A DNA stretch of 64,000 bases from Symsagittifera roscoffensis (lineage: Eukaryota; Xenacoelomorpha; Acoela; Convolutidae), in the NCBI RefSeq assembly GCF_963678635.1, contig NC_087067.1:5806647-5870646 (forward strand). The letters run 5' to 3'. This document shows positions 12,060 to 22,480 of the stretch, piece by piece; the stretch's first letter is position 1; each line of letters begins with the position of its first letter. A model generated the notes under the pieces. The model was not told the origin of the DNA and did not search any database. It saw only the letters and a list, made by a program, of their open reading frames with translations. Made by a program: the position numbers and the translations under genes.

Positions 12060-13530
12060 ATAGCTTTGCTGATAGGAAAAACTTTCCTCATAGTTTTCAA
12101 GAAAAACTTTCCTCATAGTTTTCAAGAAAGTTTCTATGAAAACACTCGATCCGCATCGGATCACTTTCTCAATCTAAAAACCTAAGCGGACAGATCGACC
12201 TACAACTTTTAACGGAACTACTGTTCCATCTAGTCTAATCAATAAAATTAAAAAGAAATAACAAACACTAACTGTTTTTTTGGCCAAACATACACTTTTT
12301 CACTATTTATTTTATGTCCCTTCTCTTTTGTATTACATCTTTTTTTAATAAAACAACAAAACCTCAAAAATAGTTTAAAAACACCAAAGTTAAAAAACAA
12401 TTTTTTTTACACTGGCGAATTTATATCCGCAAAGGATCTAATGCATTTTGTTGCGGCAATCCTGTCTAGAGAATAAACTGCAGCTTTAGTCGATTACCTC
12501 ACAGCAAACTTCAGTTGGCAGACCTTTTCCAAAATCATATCGAATTCCGCCTTTTTTCAAAAACACTCTTCAGTCTCTGGCATCCTAATGAGTTTTTCTT
12601 GGAACTAAAACAAAAAGATACTCCTTACATACATACTTTTAAGCCACAAAACATAATTCAATTTTTTTCTCTGTAAGCTGTTTTTGGGGAGTTAGCTAAC
12701 GAAACTCATATTCTGTCCGAGAATTAAGGAGAAAATTCAATTGTCTCCAGTGAGACCATCTCCGCTCCAATCAATAAATTCCATGCCTTTCTAGAATCAT
12801 ATTGCGTCTGGAAAGAGCCTAGATCAATTATCTCATCCAAATTTAGGAGAAGTTAGCTCCAGATGAAGCTTTTGTCCATCCAGAGCATCATCTACCGTGG
12901 GGTCAAAATTTTTCCTCTATCTACTAGCCCATCTTATACACCAACTCTCTTTGCAATTTATTTGTCCTCCAGCAATGCTTTTTAGGTGAAACCCAACTCG
13001 TCTTTCATTTATAAAATCGGTTCCGAGAAATCGACTAATTTGTTATCCGACTTGGTCAAATTTTTTTTTTGAAGAACTATAGAAGTTTTTTTCAAATAAA
13101 AACAAACGGTACAAGAAATTTAAACAATTGAGCTGAAGAATGATGTTGCTTTCAGTTCTCTCTTATAAAGAGATGCTTTTTATTCTTTTCCTACTCTAAT
13201 CAGGATGGGGAATGCAGTTGTTACATTTTAACAACCGCATAAATGAATAGAAATGATGATAGCTACATCTTAACAAACAGCACAAACGAGTGGAAAAATC
13301 ACGACATTACAAAAAAACGAGTGCCAGAGAAAATACGACCTTAAAATATGTCTTCTCCGAATTTCATCCAATAACAACGGCCAATCACAGCCTAAATTTG
13401 CAAAAAACAGTAACAGCCTTTAAAAACCAACTGATTTTTAGTCACTTTCATTTTCACTCAATTCCATATTTTGTATTCTAACCTCCTCTCTTCTACTAAT
13501 AAATCTACTGAACTCCTCAACTAAAGGATA
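12060..13530 (-). repeat. Repeat unit R1 with minus-strand coding remains
   Basis: This is the first of about five related units (12060, 13540, 14656, 18000, 18861). Landmarks in order are a GCTTTGCTGATAGG box, CCGCAAAGGATCTAAT at about 12427, TTTTTGGGGAG at about 12680, GAGACCATCTCCGCTCC at about 12752, and GCATAAATGAATAGAAATG at about 13238. A 25-base stretch is doubled at 12083-12128. On the minus strand, degraded coding sequence is legible; plus-strand frames such as 13290-13481 seem less protein-like. The product is not recognised. Confidence 0.6.
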
Positions 13531-13535
13531 AATGT

Positions 13536-14655
13536 AATTCAGATCGCTTTGCTGATAGGACAAATTTTCCTCGCAGTAGCTTTCAAGAAAAACCCCTGAA
13601 AACACTCGATACGCATCTGGATCACTTTCCCAATCTAAAAGACCTAAACGGACAAATCGACTTAGAAATTTTTTTATAAAACTACTGTTCCATCTAGTCT
13701 AATTGGTAAAATTAAAAAGAAATAATATACACTAACTGTGTATTTGGCCAAACATATATAAGTTTTACTATTCATTTTATGGCCCTTCACTTTTGTATCA
13801 AATCCTTTTTAACAAAACAACAAAACCTCAGACTAATTTATATACACCAAAATTGAAAATAAATTTTATACACTGCGAACTTTTATCCGCAAAGGATCTA
13901 ATGTATTTTAATGTTGCAATCTTTTCTAGAGAATGAAACGCAGCCTTACTCAAACACATCACGGCAAACTGCAGTGCTGAGTAGGGCTGCCACCGATCCT
14001 AGGCTGCAACTGAAACAAAAACATACTCCTTACATACATAATTTTAAGCCACAAAACTTAATTCAATTTTTTTTCTGTTAGCTTTTTTGGGGAGATAGCT
14101 AACGAAACTTACATCCTGTCCCAGAATTAAGGAGAAAATTCCATTTTCTCCACTGAGACCATCTCCGCTCCAATCAATGATTTTCATACCTTCCTAGTAT
14201 GATATTGCGTCTTGAAAGAGCCTAGATCAAACATCTCATCTAAATTTAGGAAAGTTAGCTCCAGATGAAGCTCCTGTACAACCAGAGCATCATCTCCCGT
14301 GAGGTCAAAATTTTTCCTCTATCCACCAGCTCATCTTATACACTAACTCTCTTTTCAAATTACTTGTCCTCCAGCAAGGCTTCTTAGGTGAAACCCAACT
14401 CGTCTTTCTATTTTACTATTGGTTCCGAGAAATCGACCAAATGGTTATCCGGCTTGATCAAATTCTTTTTTTTTGAAGAACTATAGAAGTTTTTTTCAAA
14501 TAAAAACAAACAGTACAAAAAATTTAAACAAATGAGCTAAAGAATGATTTTGCTCTCAGTTCAATCTTATGAAGAGATGCTTTTATTCTTTTCCTTGAAG
14601 AGATGCTATTATGAAGAGATGCTATTATTATCAATCTTATGAAGAGATGCTATTA
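13536..14655 (-). repeat. Repeat unit R2
   Basis: It follows unit R1 with the same landmarks: CCGCAAAGGATCTAAT at about 13886, GAGACCATCTCCGCTCC at about 14156. On the minus strand at about 13520-13700 it shows the protein-like text RFVRLGLLDWESDPDAYRVF. At 14570-14655 the word TGAAGAGATGCT is repeated four times, a small local expansion not seen in the other units. Confidence 0.6.
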
Positions 14656-15640
14656 TTTTATACACTGGCGAACTTATATCCGCAAAGGATCTAATGTCAT
14701 TTACTGCTGCAATCTTTTCTAGCAATCTTGTCTCTGGCATCCTAAAGAATTTTTCATGGAACTAAAACAAAAACATACTATTTACATACATAATTTTAGG
14801 CCACTCGACTGATTTCAATTTTGTTTCTCTGTAAATTGTTTTTGGGGAGATAGCTAACAAAACTTACATCCTGTCCGAGACTTAAGGAGAAAATTCCATT
14901 GTCTCCACTGAGACCATCTCCGCTCCAATCAAGGAATTCCATGCCTTCCTAGTATTATATTGCATCTGGATTGAGCCTAGCTCAAACATCCTATCCGAAA
15001 TTACAACAGGTTAGCTCCAAATGAAGCTCCAGTCCATCCAGAGCATCATCTCCAATGGTGTCAAAATCATTCCTCTTTCCACCAACCCATGATATAGACT
15101 AACTCTCCTTTCAAGTTCCTTGTCCTCCAGCAAGGCTTCTTGGCTAAAAACCATCTCCTCTTTCAATTTTATCATTGGTTCCGGAAAATTGTTATCCGTC
15201 TTGATAATAAATGTTTTTTGAAGGTCTATAGAAATTTTTCAAACAAAAACAAACGATGAAAGAAGTTTAAACAAATGAGCTATAGAAGGATGTTGCTTTC
15301 AATTCTCTCTTATGAAGAGATGCTTTTAATTTTTTTCCTTCTCCAATCGGCCAATCGCAGGTTAAATTTGCAAAAAGCAAAAGCAGCCTTGAAAACCAAC
15401 TGATATACAGTCAGTTTCATTTTCACTCCTTTTCAAATTTTGCATTCTAGCCTCATCTCTTCTACTAAAAAATCTACTGAGTTCCATAACAAAATAAAAA
15501 GTCTAATTCAGATTCCTCATCGGAAAAACATACACAAACGACAAATCCTAATAATGAACTAGGGGAAGGTGAGCTGATGAATCAAAATACCATTCTAACG
15601 ACTCTCGAGGATTTGCTTAAGAAATTTTTTTAAATTTAAT
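14656..15640 (-). repeat. Repeat unit R3, best minus-strand frame
   Basis: A shortened unit that leads directly into the first glycoprotein-like block. Its minus strand gives the cleanest reading of the hidden protein: about 58 codons without a stop from about 15190 down to the stop at 15012-15014, including SQEALLEDKELERR and LTPLEMMLWMDWSF. In the other units the same frame carries one to three extra stops. This supports a minus-strand gene behind the repeats. The family is not recognised. Confidence 0.5.
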
Positions 15641-15679
15641 TTGCTATCTTTAACCACCAGAAAAAAAATACAACAAATT

Positions 15680-16290
15680 TGTTTGTTTGGTCTTTTGTTT
15701 TTATTAGTCTTTTCAAATTAGACCTCAGCATTTGATCCGAAAGAACAATTGTATGCAAATACTGCTAAAAAAAATTGGGGTGGCTCAATTTGATTGTCAA
15801 TTATTGGCTTCTAGCAAAATGTTCACTCTAAACAAAGTTGAACCATACAAAGTTCAACCAAAAAATTTTAAGGAAACCCATGTTATGTTAATTTTTAACT
15901 GACACCTTATTGCATTAAAGTAAACGCTACAAGGTGTCAAAATGAATACCAATCATTGCGTTTGTTCTGCGATTTCTTTGACTTGAGTGGTATCGACGCT
16001 CGACAAAACGTAATAAATACTGATCTCCATTTATCTGCCAATTAGTGTTAATTGGCCGCCGACAGAGGCTATCTCAACCTAGGCTTTGCTAGTATGGGAA
16101 TTATTCCTTTCAAATTCAAAATTAAACCAGCAACTAATGCCCAAGTTGGAAAAGTTGACGGCAAAATTCATAACGAATGTGATGGCCGTTCATGGATCAA
16201 ACGGGACACTTTTGAAACTTCCATGCAAAATAAAATTTTAAATGTTATCCTCAAAGTTGGAACAGTCAGCAATTGACAAAACAACTCAAT
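15680..16290 (+). pseudogene. Decayed secreted/glycoprotein-like ORF, copy A
   Basis: The block opens with a hydrophobic signal-like stretch (about 15690-15730) and contains spaced cysteines and a 74-codon open part at 16052-16276. A stop lies inside the signal-like stretch and the frame breaks several times. A better copy lies at 20125-20722 and an inverted one at about 55390-56060. The layout (signal peptide, scattered cysteines, repeated presence beside retroelement DNA) recalls the envelope-type glycoproteins that nematode and arthropod retroelements have captured, but the match is by impression only. Confidence 0.35.
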
Positions 16291-16369
16291 GCCCTTTCCA
16301 GTGTCTACTAATGGATGTGAAACAACATCCTTAGATGCATTTGCTTATAAGAAGTAGAAGAGTGAGCAG

Positions 16370-16900
16370 TAGTGGGAGGGGGGAGTGTGGGTGGAGACCC
16401 TCATGTTTTAAGATAGTGAAAAGAGCATCCGATTTCCAATGTATCTATTAGCATACAGAATCGATTTCCCATGTAAAAACATAAGGTATCGGTTTTATAC
16501 TAGGATGGTACAATGGTAATTTTCAGACAATTTTCTCGGCGCCCGATCTTACCGTGTTTTGTGATAGTGTATAGAATTTCCTATGTATTAGGATTAGATA
16601 TAAAAATTTAATATATCAAGATAGGGAATAAGTTATCCAATTTATTACAATTGGGAATAAATTTCCCAATGTATTAAGATAGGTCATACCAAGTTTCAGA
16701 TACTAAGTTTCAGAAAGTTTTTGGTGTTTGAATTTTCCATGTATTAGGATAGTGTATAGATTTTCCATGTTTTAGGATATTGTATAGATTTCGCTGTGTA
16801 TAAGGATTACAAATTCATTGTAATAAGTTGGGGAATAGTTTTCCCAAAGTATTAGGATAGGGAATGGTGAAGTTTCAGTGTGATGGTATGAGAATGGTAA
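16370..16900. repeat. Degenerate tandem repeat of GTATTAGGATAG words
   Basis: Words such as ATGTATTAGGATAG, GGGAATA and TTTCCCA recur every few tens of bases with many changes. A G-rich run (GGGAGGGGGGAGTGTGGG) lies just ahead at about 16374. The same block follows each glycoprotein-like copy (20830-21330, and inverted at about 54650-55290). No coding potential was seen. Confidence 0.6.
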
Positions 16901-17999
16901 GAAAAACGATATTTTTGGTTTTTAGTTTTTCGCAAAAACTCAGCGCGTGTTATGTAATTGATGGGTATTACGTGTAGATTGTGGAATGGAGAAATTATAT
17001 TTTTCGGTTCATGGTAAGTCATTGGTAAGGTGCGAAAACTTGGTTTTTTTTATAGAACAAATTGAAAATTTTTTCAAAAACCTTCAAATCACGATAAAAT
17101 TTGATATAGTTTGAGCTGTTAAGTGTTTTTATAGATGAAATTCCTCTTTAAAACTGTACTCTATCGAGCTGAAACTATTATGCCTAATCCAACTGAAACC
17201 TCAGAAAAAATCAAGTTTTTTGAAAAAGTTGCAAAAGTTTCAAAACAATTTGAAAGTTTTTGTGATAATTGCAAACATTTCACGTTTTTGGAAAAAATTT
17301 GGAAGTTCTTGGAAAAAATTGCAAAAATTTCATGTTTTTGGAAAAAATTACATAAATTTCATGTTTTTGGAAAAATTGTAAAATCTGAAATTTTCGGCTA
17401 ATTTTTGTTGCCAATTTTTTTGTTGCTTCTGATTTAAATAAAAACATATACTAACGTATAGATTTTAAAATAAAGATCAAAAATTATTTTTTTGGCACCA
17501 TGTTGAGACAGTGATACAAAACTTTGAACGAAAAAGTTAGTTTTTCCACAATTTTTACTCAAAATGTTAAAATACGGTAATTTTTATCCTAATTTGAGCT
17601 AAAACGCGGGTTAAATAATGCTCCAAACACTAAAGGGAAAGCTCATATTAGCTGAAATAATTTTGAAACACCCAATTTTTTGGGAAAATATGAAATTAAT
17701 TGTAATTTTTGAGAAAGTAAAGCTAAAATTAATTAAATTTATCCAAAATTTTCCTTTTTTAACTTTTTATTTGCGTAACTAACTGGTGTTTTGTCCATTT
17801 CAGGTAAATTTTGCCTTAGAATCTCAATTGAAATGAACAATAAGAGCAAAATTTATTGTTTTTCAAGATCAAACTTCATGATTCAACAACTCCTTAGTTT
17901 TTTCTCAATGGTTATCCCAAAGTTGTACAAAAATAACATCTTCTGAGAAGTTTTCACGTTAAAAATAAAAATTTTCAGTCAAAAATTCAAATGTTTTCT
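16900..17999. repeat. AT-rich block with TTTTTGGAAAAAATT array
   Basis: At about 17190-17400 a short unit around TTTTTGGAAAAAATTGCAAA is repeated several times, giving a low-complexity open frame at 17135-17401 that is not a gene. The rest is AT-rich and matches 21340-22480. Nothing else was seen. Confidence 0.6.
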
Positions 18000-18860
18000 C
18001 TGTAAGTTTTTTTGGGGAGATAGCTAACAAAACTTACATTCTGTCCGAGAAGAAAGGAGAAAACTCCATTGTCTCCATTGAGACCATCTCCGCTCCAATC
18101 AATGAATTCCACGCCTTCCTAAAATGATATTGCGTCTGGAAAGAGCCTGGATCAAACATCTCATCCAAACTTAGGAGAGGTTAGCTCCAGATGAAGCTCC
18201 TGTCCATCCAGAGCATCATCTCCCGTGGGGTCAAAACTTTTCCTCTATCCACCAGCCCATCTTATACACTAAATCTCTTTTCAAATTACTTGTCCTCCAG
18301 CAAGGCTTCTTAGGTGAAACCCAGTTCGTCTTTCAGTTTTACTTTTGGTTCCGAGAATTCGACTAATTGGTTATCCGACTTGATCAAATTCTGTTTTTTG
18401 AAGAATCATAGAAGTTTTGTCTCAAATAAAAACAAACGGTACAAGAAATTTAAACAAATGAGCTAAAAAATGATGTTGCTCTCAGTTCTCTCTTATGAAG
18501 TGATGCTTTTTATTCTTTTCCCACTTCAATTGGGAAGGGGAATGCAGTTGTTACATTCTGATAACCGCATAAATGAATAGAAATGATGATTGCTACATCT
18601 TAACAGACCGCATAAACGACTGGAAAAAACCACGACATTAAAAACGAGTGCCGGAGAAAATACCACCTTAAAACAAGTCTTCTCCAAAATACACCCAATA
18701 AAAACGGCCAGTCACATCCTAAATTTGCAAAAAGCAGAACAACTTTTAAAAACCAAGTGGTTTTTAGTCATTTTCATTTTCACTCAATTTCACAATTTGC
18801 ATTCTAACCTCCTTTCTTCTATTAATATTTCTACTGAATTCCTTAACTAAATGATAAATC
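18000..18860 (-). repeat. Repeat unit R4
   Basis: It carries GAGACCATCTCCGCTCC at about 18081, the GAAGTGATGCTTTT box at about 18495 and the GCATAAATGAATAGAAATG box at about 18567. Minus-strand text near 18190-18390 matches unit R3 (KLKDELGFT, EALLEDK, GLVDRGKVLTPREMMLWM) with extra stops. The plus-strand open frame 18590-18850 is probably a shadow. The end of this unit is the outer limit of the sequence repeated inverted at about 56510. Confidence 0.55.
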
Positions 18861-20080
18861 TAATTCAAATCGCTTTGCTGATAGGAAAAGTTTTCCTCGT
18901 ACTAGTTTTCAAGAAAATTTTTTTGAAAACACTTGATACGCATCTGGATCACTTTCCCAATCTAAAAGACCTAAACGGACAAATCGACTTAGAAATTTTT
19001 TTATAAAACTACTGTTCCATCTAGTCTAATTGGTAAATTTAAAAAGAAATAATATACACTAACTGTGTATTTGGCCAAACATATATAACTTTTACTATTC
19101 ATTTTATGGTCCTTCATTTTTGTATTAAATCTTTTTTCAATAAAACAACAAAACCTCAGACTAATTTATATACACCAAATTAAAAATAGTTTTTATACAC
19201 TGGCGAATTTATATTCGCAAAGGATCTAATTTAATTTACTGCTGCAATCTTTTCTGGAGAACAAACTGCAGCATTGGTCAAACACCTCACTGCAAACTGC
19301 AGTGCTGAGTAGGGCTGCCACCATGCCTGGAAGATCTTCTCCAAAATTATATCCAATTTCGCCTTTTTTCTGAAATTTTCTTCAGTCTCTGGTATCCTAA
19401 AGAGGTTTTCATGGAATTAAAACAAAAAGATACTCTTTACATGCATATTTTTAAGCCATAAAACTTAATTCAATTTTTTTTTCTATAAACTTTTTTGGGG
19501 AGATAACTCCTCTATCCACCAGCCCATCTTAGACTCTACCTCTCCTTTCAAATTCTTAGTCCTCCAGCCAGGCTTCTTGGGTAAAACCCAAATCTTCGTT
19601 AAATTTTAACATTGGCTCCAAGAAATCGATGAATTGTTATCCGGCTTCATATAAGTTTTATTTTTCAAAGACTATTGAAATTTTTTCAAGAAAAACACAC
19701 ATTAAAAGATTTTTAAACAAATGGGCTATAGAATGATGTTGGTTTCAGTTCTCTTTTATGAAGAGATGCTTTTCATTTCTCCGAAAGACACCCAACAGCA
19801 ACGGTTAATCACAGCTAAAGTTTGGAAAAAACAAAAACAGCCTTTAAAAACCAACTGATATACATTCACTCAATTTCACATTTTGCATTCTAGCCTCATC
19901 TCTTCTACTAATAAATCTACTGAATTCCTTAACAAAATAATAAATCTAATTCAGATTCCTCATCGGCAAAACATCCACAAAAGGACAAATCGTAATATTG
20001 AACTAGGGGAAGGTGAACTGATGAATCAAAATACTATTCTAACGACTCTCGAGGATTTGCTTAAGAAATTTTTTTAAATT
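18861..20080 (-). repeat. Repeat unit R5
   Basis: It begins with the GCTTTGCTGATAGG box at 18871. Minus-strand text at about 19200-19440 (KAKLDIILEKIFQAWW, FAVRCLTNAAVC) and 19490-19640 (EDLGFTQEAWLEDKEFERR) is protein-like but interrupted. The plus strand at 19883-20077 is open and leads into the second glycoprotein-like block. Confidence 0.55.
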
Positions 20081-20124
20081 TAATTTGCGATCTTTAACCA
20101 CCAGAATATTAAATTACAACAAAT

Positions 20125-20722
20125 TTATTTGTTTGGTCTTTTATTTCTATTAATCTTTTCAAAGTTGACCTCAGCATTTGATCCGAAAAAACAATTGTGT
20201 GCAAATACTGCTAACAAATTTTGGGTGGCTCATTTTGATTTTCAATTATTGGCTTCTAGCAAAATGTTCTCTCTAAACAAAGTTGAACCATGCAAAGTTC
20301 AACCAGAAAATATTGAAGAAACCCATGTTTATGTTAATTTTTAACTGACACGTTATTGCTCTAAAGTAAACGCTACAAGGTGTCAAAATGAATACCAATC
20401 ATTGCGTTTGTTCTGCGATTCCTTTGACTTGAGTGGTACCGACGCTCGACAAAACGTCATAAATAATGATCTCCGATTATCTGCCAATTAGTGTTAATCG
20501 GCCGCCGACAGAGGCTATCTCAACCCAGGTTTTGCTAGTATGGGAAATATTCCTTTCAAATTCAAAATTAAACCAGCAACTTATGCCCAAGCTGGAAAAG
20601 TTGACGGCAAAATTCATAACGAATGTGATGGCCGTTCATGGATCAAACTAGACACTTTTGAAACTTACATGCGAAAAATAATTCTAACAGTTATCCTCAA
20701 AAATGAAACAGTCAGCAATTGA
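20125..20722 (+). pseudogene. Decayed secreted/glycoprotein-like ORF, copy B
   Basis: Best copy of this ORF. The first open part (20129-20344) starts with about 20 hydrophobic residues ending in SKLTSA, a plausible signal peptide with a cleavage site, and carries cysteines further on. After a stop the reading continues, broken, to the open part 20540-20722. A secreted or membrane-surface role is inferred from the signal peptide only. If it is an old viral or retroelement envelope gene, it is inactive here through stops and frameshifts. No transmembrane anchor could be identified. Confidence 0.4.
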
Positions 20723-20829
20723 CAAAACAATCCTTCGCCCTTTCCAGTGTCTACTAATGGATGTGAAACAACATCCTTAGATACATTTGCTTATAAATAG
20801 TAGAAGAGTGAGCAGAAGTGGGAGGGGGG

Positions 20830-21340
20830 AGTGTGGGTGGAGACACTCATGTTTTAAGATGGGGAATAGAGCAACCGGTCTCCGAGGTATCTATTAGCAT
20901 ACGGAGTATATTTCCTATGTAAAAACGTAAGTTATCGGTTTTACCCTAGGTTTGAGATGGTACAATGGTAATTTTCAGACAATTTTCTCGGCGCCCGATC
21001 TTACCGTGTTTTATCATAGTGTGTAGAATTTCCTATGTATTAGGATTAGAAAAAAAAATTCAAAATATCAAGATAGGGAATAAGTATTCCAATTTATTAC
21101 AATGGGGAATAAATTTTCCAATGTATTAGCATAGGTCATACCAAGTTTCAGATACTAAGTTTCAGAAAGTTTTTGGTGTTTGATTTTTCCATGTATAAGG
21201 ATAGTGTATAGATTTCCCATGTTTTAGGATACTGTATAGATTTCGCTGTGTATAAGGATTACAAATTCATTGTAATAAGTTGGGGAATAATTTTCCCAAA
21301 GTATTAGGATAGGGAATGGTGAAGTTTCAGTGTGATGGTA
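20830..21340. repeat. Degenerate tandem repeat, second copy
   Basis: This is the same block as 16370-16900, displaced by about 4.45 kb, with the G-rich run at about 20820. The open frame on the minus strand at 21304-21528 has no support. Confidence 0.6.
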
Positions 21341-22480
21341 TGAGAATGGTAATAAAAACGATATTTTTGGCTTTTAGTTTTTCGCAAAAACTCAGCGCGC
21401 GTTATGTAATTGATGGGTATTACGTGTAGACTGTGGAATGGAGAAATTATGTTTTTCGGTTCATGGTAAGTCATTGGTAAGGTGCGAAAACTTGGGTTTT
21501 TTATCGAACAAACTGAAATTTTTTTCAAAAAACTTCAAACAGGATAAAATCTGATATAGTTCGAGCTATTAACTATAAAACAGTACTCTATTGAGCTGAA
21601 ACTATTATGCTTAATCCTTCTGAAACCTCAGAAAAAAATCAAGTTTTTTGAAAAGTTGCAAAAGTTTCAAGTTTTTGGAAACAATTTGAAAGTTTTTGTG
21701 ATAATTGCAAAAATTTCATGTTTTTGAAAACAATTTCGAAGTTCATGGAAAAAAGTTGCAAAAACTTCAACTTTTTGGAAGCAATTTGAAAATTTTATGG
21801 AAAAATTTCAAAAACTTCATGTTTGTGGAAAAAACTTCAAAGTTTTTGGAAAAAATTACATCAATTTCATTTTTTTTGGAAAAAATTGAAAAAATCTGAA
21901 ATTTTTGGCAAATTTTTGCTGCTAATTTTTGTTGCTTCTGATTTAAATAAAAACCTATACAAACGTAAAGAGTTTAGAATAAAGCTCAAAAAAAGTTTGA
22001 TTTGGCACCATGTTGAGACAGTGATGCAAAACTTTGAACGAAAAAGTTAATTTTTCCACGACTTTTTCTCAAAATACTAAAATACGGTAATTTGTTTCCT
22101 AATTTGAGCTAAAACGCGGTATATATAATGCTCTAAACACTAAAAAGAAAGCCCATTTTAGCTGAAATAATTTTGAAATATCCAATGTTTTGGGAAACTA
22201 GTGAAATTAGTCGTAATTTTTGAGAAAGTAAAGTTAAAATAAATCAAATTTATCCAAAATTTTCCATTTTTAACTTTTTATTTGCGTAACTAGCTGGTCT
22301 TTTGTCCAGTTCAGAGAGATTTTACCTAAGACTCTCAATTCAAATGAACAATAAGAGCAAAATTCATTGTTTTTCTAGATCAAACTTCATGATTCAACAC
22401 CTCCTTAATTTTTTCCCAAAGGTTATCCCAAAGTTGTACAAAAAACTACAACTTCTGAGTAATTTTTCACGTTAAACATA
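21340..22480. repeat. AT-rich block with TTTTTGGAAAA array, second copy
   Basis: The array at about 21640-21900 is longer and less regular than at 17190. The inverted partner near 54280-54300 has almost none of it, so the array expanded in the left-hand copies or shrank on the right. The open frames at 21705-22050 are low-complexity artefacts. Confidence 0.6.

Noticed and set aside
17135-17401. 88-codon frame full of Phe, Lys and Trp
   Set aside because: It is a by-product of the TTTTTGGAAAA repeat.
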